A DNA stretch of 64,000 nucleotides, from NCBI RefSeq assembly GCF_002845745.1, contig NZ_PIUM01000004.1:212219-276218 (forward strand), read 5' to 3'. Positions 27,110-36,061 of this stretch are shown here, piece after piece (position 1 is the stretch's first letter; the number at the start of each line of letters is the position of its first letter). The notes beneath the pieces are model-generated. The model had not been told where the DNA came from, searched no databases, and saw only the letters and a list, made by a program, of their open reading frames with translations. The DNA is from Telmatospirillum siberiense. GTDB lineage: Bacteria; Pseudomonadota; Alphaproteobacteria; Rhodospirillales; Magnetospirillaceae. The position numbers were made by a program, and so were the translations under genes.

Positions 27110-28423
27110 ATGCGCTATCTGATCAGCTTGGATGATGCGGTTCGCGCGTTGGCATCGGCGGTTGATCTGGTCGGTACCGACGAAGTGCATCACGGCAAGC
27201 GTGTCGCTCTGATGGCATCGACTTTGGCGGAACGGCTCGGATGGCCGCTGCCGCGCCGCATCGTTGCCCATCGGGCGGCAATGCTCCACGATTGCGGCGT
27301 CTCGCGCAGTACCGAACATCATGAACTGATTGCGCAGATGGAATGGCCGGGGGCCGAGGCGCATTGCGTCAGGGGGGCCGATTATCTGTCGGGTGTGCCG
27401 GCTTTTCGGGAATTGGCGCCGATCGTGCGCTGGCATCATCAGCGCTGGTGCGAAATGCCGTCGGGGCTCGATAAAACCATCGCCGAAACCGCCAATCTTA
27501 TTTTCATGGCCGATCGCATGGACGCCCTCAGGGCCCAGTATCAGGTTACTCATCATCCCGCGGGCATCAACCGCCTGATGACGGCTCTCAATGCCGAAAG
27601 AGGCCGTCTCTTTCATCCCGATTTCGTCGATCTCGCCGAAGACGTGTCCCGGAGCGAGGCTTTCTGGTTCTCGTTGGAACCGGACGCCATCGAGTTCTCT
27701 CTCGATATCGTTCCTCTCCCGCACGACCGGCATGCTTTAAACTGGCATGAGATGCATGCCTTGAGCGTTCTCTTCGCCCGCATCATCGACGCCAAAAGCG
27801 AATTCACCGCCGATCATTCACTGCATGTGGGCGCTCTTTCCCGGCTTCTCGCCGCCTTGATGGGGTTGCCCCGTCAGAGGTGCGGGGACGTCGAACTGGC
27901 GGGGTTGCTGCACGATCTCGGCAAGCTCCGCGTTCCCGACGAGGTGTTGGACAAGCAGGGATCCCTCGATCTCCGTGAAAAGCGGGTGATGGCCCGCCAT
28001 TCCTTCGAAACCCATGTACTGCTTCGCCGGCTTTTCGGCGACCATCCTCTCGCCGACTGGGCTGCATGGCATCACGAAAATCTGTTGGGAACGGGATATC
28101 CGTTTCGCCGAAAGGAACTGCCGATCGAGGCGAGGATCATCGCGATCGCCGATATCTTTCAGGCTTTGCTGCAGGACCGGCCCTACCGGCGGGGCAAAAG
28201 GCCCGACGAAGCGATGGCCATCCTGGCCGATCTGGCGGCAAAGAAGCGGATTGACGGAACCATCGTTCAAATCGTCGCCGCGCATCTCGATGTGTGCGTG
28301 CAAGCCGCGACCGGAAAATCGCCCCGTCGGCGCTGGCCTTCCTTCGAACGGAGAACCGCGCCCTTTCTTCTGGCTGGAGAGATTCCCCAGTCGAAGGGCG
28401 CGCGCCCCAGACGTCAACCGTGA
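27110..28423 (+). CDS. Tandem HD domain protein with C-terminal HD-GYP-like phosphodiesterase
   Basis: About 437 residues. The N-terminal half (residues about 10-160) is an HD domain with VHHGKRVALMASTLAERLG, AAMLHDCGVS and WHHQRW. The C-terminal half (about 230-400) has DHSLHVGALSRLLAALMG, LAGLLHDLGKLRVPDEVLDK and the GYP-type signature WHHENLLGTGYPF. HD-GYP domains hydrolyse cyclic di-GMP or related dinucleotides. No transmembrane segment or receiver domain is visible, so it should be cytosolic. The ATG at 27110 follows GAGGAGG. The longer frame back to 26783 overlaps the receptor gene and is rejected. Confidence 0.85.
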   Translation: MRYLISLDDAVRALASAVDLVGTDEVHHGKRVALMASTLAERLGWPLPRRIVAHRAAMLHDCGVSRSTEHHELIAQMEWPGAEAHCVRGADYLSGVPAFRELAPIVRWHHQRWCEMPSGLDKTIAETANLIFMADRMDALRAQYQVTHHPAGINRLMTALNAERGRLFHPDFVDLAEDVSRSEAFWFSLEPDAIEFSLDIVPLPHDRHALNWHEMHALSVLFARIIDAKSEFTADHSLHVGALSRLLAALMGLPRQRCGDVELAGLLHDLGKLRVPDEVLDKQGSLDLREKRVMARHSFETHVLLRRLFGDHPLADWAAWHHENLLGTGYPFRRKELPIEARIIAIADIFQALLQDRPYRRGKRPDEAMAILADLAAKKRIDGTIVQIVAAHLDVCVQAATGKSPRRRWPSFERRTAPFLLAGEIPQSKGARPRRQP

Positions 28424-28430
28424 GTGGCGA

Positions 28431-28745
28431 TCAGTTTTTCCCGCGCCGCCGCCATCTCCGCCAGAGCCGTTCGCCCCGCACCAGCGTCCCGCCGATCGGC
28501 GTTTTCAACAGCGGGATGTCGTAGGCCAGCAGAAGCAGACCCAAGGGCAGCATCCAAAGTCCCAGAACGGGAAGAAAGCTGAACACGCCCCCCAGAATGA
28601 GAAGCGTGCCTACCGGCACGCGCAGCCATCCCGCCCCCGGAGAGCGTAAGCGGCGAAGCCGCCCGGCCCATTGGCCGGGCAGCCTTCGTTCCAATCTGTC
28701 GATTCCCCGTTCGAATCGCTCATGGGAACGATAAACCGGCGCCAT
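28431..28745 (-). CDS. Small membrane protein, PGPGW-like
   Basis: A 104-residue protein with a basic N-terminal third, the motif PGAGWLRVPVG, and two hydrophobic helices (LLILGGVFSFLPVLGLW and LPLGLLLLAYDIPLL), then a basic tail. The motif resembles the PGPGW putative transmembrane family, of unknown function. It starts 4 bp after the BI-1 gene, with its ribosome binding site GAGG inside the end of that gene, so the two are coupled. Confidence 0.7.
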   Translation of the reverse strand: MAPVYRSHERFERGIDRLERRLPGQWAGRLRRLRSPGAGWLRVPVGTLLILGGVFSFLPVLGLWMLPLGLLLLAYDIPLLKTPIGGTLVRGERLWRRWRRRGKN

Positions 28746-28749
28746 CCGG

Positions 28750-29484
28750 TTATTCCTCGCGCTGTCCCATGAGTTGCAGAAGCATCTGGAACAGGTTGAT
28801 GAAGTTCAGATAAAGCGTCAGCGCGCCCATCACCGCCAGTTTGGTCGCCGCTTCATGGGCGTAATGCTCGGAGAATTCCTCCTTGATGCGCTGGGTGTCA
28901 TAAGCGGTCAGGCCGGCGAAGACGACAACGCCGATCACCGAGATGACGAACTGCATCATGCTGGATCCGATGAAGACGTTGATCAGGCCGGCGAGCACGA
29001 TGCCGATCAGTCCCATCATCAGGAACGAGCCCATTTTCGACAGATCGGCCCTGGTCGTGTAGCCATACAAGCTGGTGCCGGCGAACATGGCGGCCGAGAT
29101 GAAGAAAACCCTCGCCACGCTGGCACCGGTGAAGACGATGAAGATCGACGCCATCGACAGGCCCATGGCACCGCAGAACGCCCAATAGAGCATCTGCAGG
29201 CCGCCGGCCGAGAGCCTTTCGAATCGCCAGGAGAGAACGAAGACGAACGCCAGCGGCGCCAGCATCACCACCCATTTCAAGGGCGAGCTGAAAATCGGGA
29301 CGTACAGCGCCGGCGTGCCCGCCACCAGTGCCGCGACCAGCCCGGTGACCACCAGGCCGAGAGTCATGAAATTATAGACCCGCAGCATGTGTTGGCGGAG
29401 CGCCTGGTCGAAGGCCGCCAGTCCGGCAGCGGTCGCTTGCGGCCCCCAGTTCATCCGGGACGGTGATTGATCGTAAATGCTCAT
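28750..29484 (-). CDS. Bax inhibitor-1/YccA family membrane protein
   Basis: A 244-residue protein with seven predicted transmembrane helices after a short soluble N-terminus. The family pattern is seen in RVYNFMTLGLVVTGLVA, TTRADLSKMGSFLMMGLIG and the C-terminal GLTAYDTQRIKEEF. Members (YbhL/YccA) act as pH-sensitive Ca2+ leak channels or modulate FtsH. AAAAGGAG precedes the start. It is the second gene of a TerC-BI-1-small protein operon. Confidence 0.93.
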   Translation of the reverse strand: MSIYDQSPSRMNWGPQATAAGLAAFDQALRQHMLRVYNFMTLGLVVTGLVAALVAGTPALYVPIFSSPLKWVVMLAPLAFVFVLSWRFERLSAGGLQMLYWAFCGAMGLSMASIFIVFTGASVARVFFISAAMFAGTSLYGYTTRADLSKMGSFLMMGLIGIVLAGLINVFIGSSMMQFVISVIGVVVFAGLTAYDTQRIKEEFSEHYAHEAATKLAVMGALTLYLNFINLFQMLLQLMGQREE

Positions 29485-29524
29485 GTGGTTCTCCTTTTCC
29501 GCTATTCGACGGATTGTCCGCCTA

Positions 29525-30502
29525 TCAGTGAGACGCCTCCGGAACCGCCTTCCGAGGCGTCGTTTCCTCCCGCCGCGTCTTGACCAGGGAGGCGATGGCC
29601 GCCACGGCCAGGATGAAGGCGGTAATGGCCAGGGCCGGGACGATCGGGATCGGATACAGATCGGCCAGCAGAATCTTGGCGCCGATGAACATCAGAACGA
29701 GGGCCAGGCCGTATTTCAGGTAGCGCAACCGTTCGGTCAGCCCGCTCAGGGCGAAGTAAAGGGAGCGCAGTCCCAGAATCGCGAAGATGTTGGACGTGGC
29801 GACGACAAAGGGATCGGTGGTGATGGCGAAGATCGCGGGAATGGAATCGACCGCGAACATCAGATCGGCAATCTCCACGGAAATCAGGACCAGAAAGAGT
29901 GGCGTCACCATCCGGCGTCCATCGATCTTCACGACAAAACGGCCGTCGTGCGGCGTATCGGTGAGCGGAAGGTGACGGCGAAGCCAACTCATCGGGAACC
30001 GGTCGGTGATGGGAACCGGGTCCGTCTCCTTGTCGCGGGAGAAGACCATGCGGACGCCAGTCACGGCCAGGAACAGACCGAACAGATAAAGAACCCCGTG
30101 GAACTTATCGACCAGCACGCCACCGGCGACGATCATCGCCACACGCATGACGATAGCGCCGATCACCCCCCAGAACAGCACGCGATGCTGCAAGGCGGGA
30201 GGGACCGCGAAGCGCGTGAAAAGCAGCAGGAACACAAAAAGATTGTCGACGCTCAAGGAGAGCTCGATCAGATAGCCCGTCAGAAACTGCAACGCGGCTT
30301 CGCTGCCGCGCCAGGGGACCAGGGCGAGATTGAAGGCGAGCGCGGTCGCGATCCAGACACCGCTCCAGATCAAGGCCTCGCGCATGCGGACCGGATGGCT
30401 GCGGCGATGGAAGATTCCCAGATCGACCGCCAGTAGACCACCGACCAGCACGGCGAAAGCCACCAGGAAATACGCTTGCTGCTCCAAATCCACGATCCTC
30501 AT
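29525..30502 (-). CDS. TerC/Alx family membrane protein
   Basis: A 325-residue protein with about nine transmembrane helices. The TerC hallmarks are two acidic intramembrane segments, IELSLSVDNLFVFLLLF and VEIADLMFAVDSIPAIFAIT, which bind divalent metal. Alx-type members export Mn2+. No yybP-ykoY riboswitch fits in the roughly 100 bp before it. Instead an OxyR-like dyad lies between it and the divergent oxyR gene. Confidence 0.93.
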   Translation of the reverse strand: MRIVDLEQQAYFLVAFAVLVGGLLAVDLGIFHRRSHPVRMREALIWSGVWIATALAFNLALVPWRGSEAALQFLTGYLIELSLSVDNLFVFLLLFTRFAVPPALQHRVLFWGVIGAIVMRVAMIVAGGVLVDKFHGVLYLFGLFLAVTGVRMVFSRDKETDPVPITDRFPMSWLRRHLPLTDTPHDGRFVVKIDGRRMVTPLFLVLISVEIADLMFAVDSIPAIFAITTDPFVVATSNIFAILGLRSLYFALSGLTERLRYLKYGLALVLMFIGAKILLADLYPIPIVPALAITAFILAVAAIASLVKTRREETTPRKAVPEASH

Positions 30503-30576
30503 TCCGACACATAACGGTTGGATCTGATTTAGAGAGTCGCCTGTAATAAATCCAAAAGATTAAAATTGTCACGGTG

Positions 30577-30591
30577 ATAGGTTTTTTCTAT
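30577..30591. promoter_or_regulatory. OxyR-type dyad between terC-like gene and oxyR
   Basis: ATAG-GTTTTTT-CTAT matches the core half of the OxyR consensus (ATAG, 7 bp, CTAT). It lies 9 bp before the oxyR ATG and 75 bp before the divergent TerC start. A second dyad in the expected helical phase is not clear. Autoregulation of oxyR is the simplest reading. Confidence 0.6.
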
Positions 30592-30600
30592 CATGAGACG

Positions 30601-31530
30601 ATGATCACCTTACGACAACTGCAGTGTCTGATCGCCGTATCCGAAACGCTTCACTTCGGTAAGGCGGCCGAACGCTGTCACATCACCCAGCCGGCCTTCA
30701 GCAGCCAAATACGTCAACTCGAGGATATGCTGGGCGTATTGCTGGTCGAGCGTACGCGTCATCGTGTCCTGATGACGCCTCTCGGCAGCGAACTGGTTCA
30801 GCGGGCAACGAGAATTTTGCGCGAGGTCGCCGATTTCACCGAGGCGGCCCGGGAATCCTCGAAACCATTCAACGGCACCTTGCGGCTCGGCATTCTGCCG
30901 ACCTTGGGACCTTATCTGCTGCCGCACATCCTACCGGTTTTGCGTCAGCGCTACGGCGATCTCAAACTCTACCTGCGCGAAGAACCGGCGAACCGTCTGC
31001 GCGTCGACCTGGCGCGCGGTGACATCGACGCCATGTTGATTTCATTGACGGAAGGCGAGGGGCCTTACGCCCAGGCGTTGTTTCATGAACCCCTGTGGGC
31101 GGCCTTGCCGCTCAACCACCGTCTGGCGTCGGCGACCACCCTCGACCCCGGCGATCTGGCCGGCGAGGAACTTTTACTGCTGGAGGAGGGGCATTGTCTG
31201 CGCGATCAGGCGCTGGCCCTGTGCGTAAGGGTGGGGGCGGCGGAACATACGAGCTTCCGGGCCACCAGCCTGGATTCCCTGCGCCAGATGGTCGCCACCG
31301 GTTTGGGGATGACGCTTTTGCCGGCGCTTTATGTGGCGGCGGAAGCCCTCGACGACGATCAGATCGCCATGCGGCCGTTCCGTGACACGCCGGAACGGCT
31401 GATCGGCATGGTCTGGCGGCCGAGTGGCGCCCATGCCGACGAATTCAGGAAATTGGCCGATCTCATTCGCGACAATCTCCCGAAGACGGTCATCCCGGCG
31501 GGCGGAGGACCACCCGCCGGGACACGCTAG
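30601..31530 (+). CDS. oxyR: Hydrogen peroxide-sensing regulator OxyR (LysR family)
   Basis: A 309-residue LysR-type regulator. The HTH is in the first 60 residues (GKAAERCHITQPAFSSQIRQLEDMLG). The redox pair is conserved exactly: Cys199 and Cys208 in EEGHCLRDQALALC, the same numbers as in E. coli OxyR. Oxidation of these forms the activating disulfide. The ATG at 30601 is chosen because the MITLRQLQ start matches OxyR proteins. It is divergent from the TerC/BI-1 operon. Confidence 0.95.
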   Translation: MITLRQLQCLIAVSETLHFGKAAERCHITQPAFSSQIRQLEDMLGVLLVERTRHRVLMTPLGSELVQRATRILREVADFTEAARESSKPFNGTLRLGILPTLGPYLLPHILPVLRQRYGDLKLYLREEPANRLRVDLARGDIDAMLISLTEGEGPYAQALFHEPLWAALPLNHRLASATTLDPGDLAGEELLLLEEGHCLRDQALALCVRVGAAEHTSFRATSLDSLRQMVATGLGMTLLPALYVAAEALDDDQIAMRPFRDTPERLIGMVWRPSGAHADEFRKLADLIRDNLPKTVIPAGGGPPAGTR

Positions 31531-31548
31531 TGCATTGAATCATCCATG

Positions 31549-31980
31549 TTACCGTTCGGCGAAGAAAGCGTTCATCCCGTCGACGTCGGAGAGGAAGGTT
31601 TCGATCGCGGCGATCTTTTCCCCCTCAATTCGCAGCACGGTGGCGAGATATTCGTCCAGCTTCACGCCGTCGCGTTCAGCCGTGTTGTGCAGATGCAGCG
31701 CGACGTCGGTGCGGCTCGACAGAATGTTGAGAAGTTCGAACTTCAACCCATAACCCGCGATTTTTCGTGCGCGTTCCACTACCGCGTCGGCGCCCTGCGC
31801 GGGTCCTGAAATGGCGTTGCTGCCGGGCAATGTCCATTCCGCCTGATCCGCGAGCAGAGAGCGGATGGCCGCCCAGTCTCGCGCTGCCAGCGCGGCATGG
31901 AACTGGCGGGCGAGAGCGATTTTCGATGCGTGATCCGTCATTTTGGCGAGAGCCTTCCGAGATTGACCATGACTATTCAT
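31549..31980 (-). CDS. SnoaL-like/NTF2-fold protein
   Basis: A 143-residue protein with the NTF2-like pattern ARQFHAALAARDWAAIRSLLADQAEWTLPGSNAISGPAQGADAV and a C-terminal half ending DVDGMNAFFAER. Such proteins are small isomerases, hydrolases or ligand binders. No catalytic residue set is recognisable. The ATG at 31980 follows GAGGAGGGC. It is divergent from a LysR gene with a perfect palindrome between them, so that regulator probably controls it. Confidence 0.8.
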   Translation of the reverse strand: MNSHGQSRKALAKMTDHASKIALARQFHAALAARDWAAIRSLLADQAEWTLPGSNAISGPAQGADAVVERARKIAGYGLKFELLNILSSRTDVALHLHNTAERDGVKLDEYLATVLRIEGEKIAAIETFLSDVDGMNAFFAER

Positions 31981-31996
31981 GCCCTCCTCGCATAGC

Positions 31997-32018
31997 ATAA
32001 GCAAAATCGTTTGCTTAT
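31997..32018. promoter_or_regulatory. Perfect palindrome, probable LysR operator
   Basis: ATAAGCAAA (31997-32005), spacer ATCG, and TTTGCTTAT (32010-32018) are exact 9-bp arms. The palindrome lies 17 bp upstream of the SnoaL-like start and 24 bp upstream of the LysR start. It contains the T-N11-A arrangement expected for LysR boxes. Confidence 0.65.
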
Positions 32019-32042
32019 ATTTGAGGTATAACCAAATTGGAT

Positions 32043-32951
32043 ATGTCGGCAGACAGCCTCAAGCTGTTCGTGGCGCTTGACGCCCTGCTCGAGCACGGCA
32101 ACGTAACAAAAGCCGCACGCCAACTCGGCATCAGCCAGCCGGCTCTCTCGGCGCAACTGGCTCGTTTGCGCGAACTCCTCGGCGATCCGCTTCTCGTGCC
32201 GGCCCGGGGCGGGCGAGGGATGGTCCTGACGGCGCAGGCGAGCACGATGAAGGAGCCCTTGCGCACGGCGCTCTCGCAATTGCGCCATGTGTTCGCCCCG
32301 CCCGTGCCCTTCACCCCGACCCGGAGCGAACGCACATTTACACTCATTCTGAACGACAACGCCGCGGCCATGCTGGCTGGTCCTCTTATCGCCGCCGCGC
32401 AACAAGCGGGCGGCCGGGGGATCAGGATGGCCTTTCTCCACCCTCGCTCCGACATCGGTGGGGCGCTGGAAAGCGGCGAGGCGGATATCGCCATCGGCTC
32501 GCCGCCGGAAGCGAAGGAAGGATTGATTTGCCGTGATCTCTTGCGGGATGGGTATCAAGTGGCTTGCCGGCCGGGGCTGTTGCCGGGCCCAATGGATCTG
32601 GACGCCTACACCAGCTTGCCGCATGTGATGGTTTCGGCGGCCGGAGGCCACTTCAGCAGCGCGATCGACTTAGCGCTGGCACGGCTGGGGCGCGAACGAC
32701 GGGTGGCCGTCTCGGTGCAAAGTTACGCCGTGGTGCCGACGGTGGTGGCGCAAAGCGACTGCCTCTGCACCCTGCCGCGCCGGCTTCTCGCCCGCTACCG
32801 ATCGCAGTTGGAAATCCACGACCTGCCTTTCGCCATGGCCGATTTCTCCCTTTCGGCTATTTGGCACGGGCGCGTAACCGCCGATCCAACTCACATCTGG
32901 CTGCGTGAACAGCTTTTCGCCGTGGCCGCGCTTACACCACAATTCAATTAA
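32043..32951 (+). CDS. LysR family transcriptional regulator
   Basis: A 302-residue protein. The N-terminal HTH reads LDALLEHGNVTKAARQLGISQPALSAQLARLRELLGDPLLV, and the rest is the LysR substrate-binding domain. It resembles the NodD/PcpR-like subgroup (FTLILNDNAAAMLAGPLI). ATG at 32043 is preferred over the in-frame TTG at 32037. It probably regulates the divergent NTF2-fold gene. The effector is unknown. Confidence 0.88.
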   Translation: MSADSLKLFVALDALLEHGNVTKAARQLGISQPALSAQLARLRELLGDPLLVPARGGRGMVLTAQASTMKEPLRTALSQLRHVFAPPVPFTPTRSERTFTLILNDNAAAMLAGPLIAAAQQAGGRGIRMAFLHPRSDIGGALESGEADIAIGSPPEAKEGLICRDLLRDGYQVACRPGLLPGPMDLDAYTSLPHVMVSAAGGHFSSAIDLALARLGRERRVAVSVQSYAVVPTVVAQSDCLCTLPRRLLARYRSQLEIHDLPFAMADFSLSAIWHGRVTADPTHIWLREQLFAVAALTPQFN

Positions 32952-32973
32952 TCAATAAAGTCTGAATCGCCCT

Positions 32974-34656
32974 CTAGGCGGAACGGATCCGCGCGATGAA
33001 CTGGTTGACCTCGCTTGCCAAATGCTGGGAATCGCGGACCAGGCTGGTGGCGGCGTCGAGAACCTGTCCGGCGCCTGTTCCGGCCTCGCTCGCCGCCTGG
33101 GTGACGCCGGCGATATTGACCGAGACGTCGCGGGTTCCGCCGGCGGCCTGTTCGACGTTGCGGGCGATTTCGCGGGTGGCGGCCCCTTGTTCCTCGACCG
33201 CCGAGGCGATCGAGGCGGAAATCTTGTTGATTTCGCCGATCGTTGACGAGATCGCCTGGATGGCCTCTACCGCGTCGCCGGTCGCCCCTTGCACTCCGGC
33301 GATATGCTGGGAGATGTCCTCGGTGGCCTTCGCCGTCTGGTTGGCGAGATTTTTAACTTCACCGGCAACCACGGCGAAGCCTTTTCCGGCATCGCCCGCC
33401 CGCGCAGCCTCGATGGTGGCGTTCAGTGCCAGCAGGTTGGTCTGGGACGCGATATCGTGGATCAGATTGACCACGGCATTGATGGCTTCGGCCGAGGAGG
33501 CGAGGCCGGTAACGATATCGTTGGTTTTGGCCGCCTGGGCGACGGCGTTCGCCGAAATATCGGCCGCGCTGTGGACCTGGCGGCTGATCTCGACGATCGA
33601 CGCGCTGAGTTCTTCCGCCGCCGAGGCCACCGTCTGCACATTTTCGGCCGCTTCGTCCGAGGCCGTGGTCACCACCGAGGCCTGATGGCTGACCTGTTCG
33701 GCTACGGCCGACAGGGATTGTGCCGTTCCCTGCATGCCGGAAGCCGCCGAGCCGACCTTTTCGACGACGCTTTTGACATTGGCCTCGAATGTATCGGCCA
33801 GGCGGCTCATCGCCATCCGCTTTTCCTCGGCGGCCAATTCCTTGCCGCGTTCCTGTTCGAGGCGAAGGGCGTCGGCTTCACGGGCGGCATCGCGCAGCAC
33901 CCGGATCGAGCGGCCTAGAATTCCGATTTCATCGCCACGCTCGACCTCTCCGACTTCCACCGAAAAGTCGTGATGGGCCAGCCGGTCCGTCACCGCGGAC
34001 AGGCGGGCCAGCGGCTTGGCGATATGGCGGGCCAGAAAGGCGATGGCCAGTGCGGAAATGAGGGTGATGGTCAGGACAATGGCGCTCAGGCGCCAAGCGA
34101 CAGTCCGGAATTCCGCTTCGACATCGTCGATATAGATACCGGCGGTGATGACCCAGGACCAGGGCTGATAGCTCAATGCGTAGGACACCTTGTCCGTCGG
34201 GATGGTTTCACCGGCGCGGGGGAATTTGAAGAAAACGGCCCCGCCGCCTTTCTGTGCGGCCTCGATGAAGCCGCGGACGATCATCACGCCGTCGGAATCG
34301 GTGCTGTCGATCCGGGGAACGCCCTCATATTTCGGCACGGCGGGATTGAGCACGCCCATGCCGTCCGTGGTGAAAACGGTGATGTAGTCATTGTTGCCGT
34401 GACGGACGACGCGCAACTGCTCGCGGGCCAGCTTTTGGGCCGTCGGCTCGTCGAATTCGCCCTTGGCGGCGCGGTCGTGGAAACTGGCGGCGATGGTGCG
34501 GGCCATCTCGGTGAGGCTGCGAACCTGAGTGACCCGGTCTGCGATCATGGCGTCGTGCAGGAAATGCAAGGCCACCCACGCGACAAGGACGAAAGCGATA
34601 AAACTTCCCGCCACAATCGACAACAATTTCGGCGCAATCTTCAGTCTTTGAAACAT
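32974..34656 (-). CDS. Methyl-accepting chemotaxis protein with single Cache sensor
   Basis: About 560 residues. An N-terminal transmembrane helix is followed by a periplasmic sCache_2-like domain (residues about 35-185: [39 protein letters not shown]), a second helix, HAMP (about 215-265) and a long MA signalling coiled coil. The hairpin tip that contacts CheA/CheW is [38 protein letters not shown]. Ligands of such Cache domains are often organic acids. No chemotaxis genes are adjacent. The start may be ATG 34656 or GTG 34659. Confidence 0.93.
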   Translation of the reverse strand: MFQRLKIAPKLLSIVAGSFIAFVLVAWVALHFLHDAMIADRVTQVRSLTEMARTIAASFHDRAAKGEFDEPTAQKLAREQLRVVRHGNNDYITVFTTDGMGVLNPAVPKYEGVPRIDSTDSDGVMIVRGFIEAAQKGGGAVFFKFPRAGETIPTDKVSYALSYQPWSWVITAGIYIDDVEAEFRTVAWRLSAIVLTITLISALAIAFLARHIAKPLARLSAVTDRLAHHDFSVEVGEVERGDEIGILGRSIRVLRDAAREADALRLEQERGKELAAEEKRMAMSRLADTFEANVKSVVEKVGSAASGMQGTAQSLSAVAEQVSHQASVVTTASDEAAENVQTVASAAEELSASIVEISRQVHSAADISANAVAQAAKTNDIVTGLASSAEAINAVVNLIHDIASQTNLLALNATIEAARAGDAGKGFAVVAGEVKNLANQTAKATEDISQHIAGVQGATGDAVEAIQAISSTIGEINKISASIASAVEEQGAATREIARNVEQAAGGTRDVSVNIAGVTQAASEAGTGAGQVLDAATSLVRDSQHLASEVNQFIARIRSA

Positions 34657-35090
34657 CACGAATGCATCCAGACAATTGATATAGAAATACGGTAGGGGAG
34701 AGAAAGGGGAATATCAAACAATAGTTTTTTTAATGAGAGCATTTCGCATATTAATTTTTTGAAATTCCTAAATTTTTATTAAAATAACCGCGGTAATCGG
34801 AAATCATCGTTGCCTGCATGACTATTAGTTGATGTTTGTCGGGCATTTGAATGCGCAATTTTGCCGGACCGTCCAGGCAACTTTTGCCGCAGGTGATTTC
34901 GTCCGGCAATTTTTGCTGGGGCCGGTCCCGTCATATTCCAGCGGAGGACATTAAACTTCGGACTAAAAATTCATAATAATCAATATATTGGGTGGCAAGT
35001 ATGATCTGTGGCGGCAACCCTTTTCCAAGGCATGATTTTTGCTTGTCCAAGCGTCGGTGGGTTCGCAACAGGGGCATTTTGGAGACGGAA
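34657..35090. other. 434-bp AT-rich region with iterated GCAA-TTGC repeats
   Basis: No credible gene. The first 200 bp are AT-rich. From 34855 there are three short inverted repeats of the form GCAA-n-TTGC: 34855-34864, 34877-34887 and 34906-34916. TTGCCGGAC (34861-34869) also pairs exactly with GTCCGGCAA (34901-34909). The block lies 175-235 bp before the Ser/Thr-rich gene and could be a regulator-binding array or a folded leader. Confidence 0.5.
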
Positions 35091-35789
35091 ATGGTTGACA
35101 GCGTATCTTCGCAACAATCCCTGAACGCACTACATCGCTACCTGGTTTCCCAGCAGGCGAAGCAGAGCGAGACGGCATCGACGTTGGATTCGGCATCGTC
35201 GTCGGCATCGACGTCATCGAGCAGCAGCTCCGCGTCGACGGACACCACCGCCGGCCTGTCGGGGATATCCAGTCCCTTCCAGCAGATTTCCTCGGATCTG
35301 CAGTCTCTGCTTTTGCAGCAGAATAGCTCTGATCAGGATTCCTCTTCCGCCGTAACGTCACAGACGGATCTCAGCGGTTCCACTAGTTCCAGCTCGACGA
35401 CGACGACCAGCACGGCCTCCTCCACATCCACATCCGCATCCGGCGGATCAGCGGGGGGATCCGCGGCGGGCGGATCGTCGTCTTCATCGACATCGACCGT
35501 CGTCACGCGAGTCAACCCGGACGGTTCGATTACGACGATCACCACCGACGCCGACGGCACGGAAACGGAGACCACCACCTCGGCGTCCTCCTCGACCTCG
35601 ACTTCCGCCAGTTCGTCCAGTGACTCGACGAGTTCGTCAAGCGCGGCCGCCTCGGCCAGTTCCACGACCGCCGCCGCCGCCGCCGAACCGACGCAAGCCC
35701 TGACCAACGAGATCGCGTCGAGGTTGATGCATGGCCTTCTGTCCGGAATGGGTGGCGGTGGCCCCGCTGGGACATCGAACATCGGTTAG
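35091..35789 (+). CDS. Ser/Thr-rich low-complexity protein of unknown function
   Basis: A 232-residue protein that I do not recognise. The N-terminal 25 residues (MVDSVSSQQSLNALHRYLVS) could form an amphipathic helix. Then come long Ser, Ser-Thr and Ala runs interrupted by Gln-rich FQQISSDLQSLLLQQ and by VVTRVNPDGSITTITTDADG, a calcium-loop-like Asp-rich turn. The tail ends LMHGLLSGMGGGGPAGTSNIG. There is no signal peptide. The ATG at 35091 follows GGAGACGGAA. TCG and TCC repeats in the DNA give an extra ORF on the other strand that is a composition artefact. Confidence 0.7.
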   Translation: MVDSVSSQQSLNALHRYLVSQQAKQSETASTLDSASSSASTSSSSSSASTDTTAGLSGISSPFQQISSDLQSLLLQQNSSDQDSSSAVTSQTDLSGSTSSSSTTTTSTASSTSTSASGGSAGGSAAGGSSSSSTSTVVTRVNPDGSITTITTDADGTETETTTSASSSTSTSASSSSDSTSSSSAAASASSTTAAAAAEPTQALTNEIASRLMHGLLSGMGGGGPAGTSNIG

Positions 35790-36061
35790 GTTTATCGGGC
35801 CTGCGGTCTTGTCGTCGAAGATGCCGGCTTCAGCGGCGTCTTCGGCGCCGCGCGGCCCAAAGACCGAACGAAACGACTAACGGATTCGAAGGTATCCGGC
35901 TTGATTTCATGAAGAGCCGAGAGCTGTTCCCGCCATCATAAGCCGGTATAATCCGGCGGAGGCGACTGATCCCGATCCGTTCAGGGAAAGCTATTCTGCG
36001 TCTTTCCTTTTGATGATAAAATCCCCTCGATTTGATGATTTTCAGGAGCGGAACCTCCATT
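35790..36061. other. 272-bp gap without a gene
   Basis: It contains GC-rich local inverted repeats near 35815-35860 (GCCGGC, GGCGCC) that may terminate the Ser/Thr-rich gene, then AT-rich sequence with a possible promoter for the small winged-helix gene. A 76-codon minus-strand ORF here has no ribosome binding site or protein-like composition. Confidence 0.4.

Noticed and set aside
30503..30600. yybP-ykoY manganese riboswitch before the TerC gene
   Set aside because: There are fewer than 100 bp to the divergent oxyR start, and I see no match to the conserved riboswitch core.
35333..35782. 149-codon minus-strand ORF opposite the Ser/Thr-rich gene
   Set aside because: It arises from the TCG/TCC repeat composition (Val/Glu/Asp-rich on the other strand). 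The plus strand has the good ribosome binding site.
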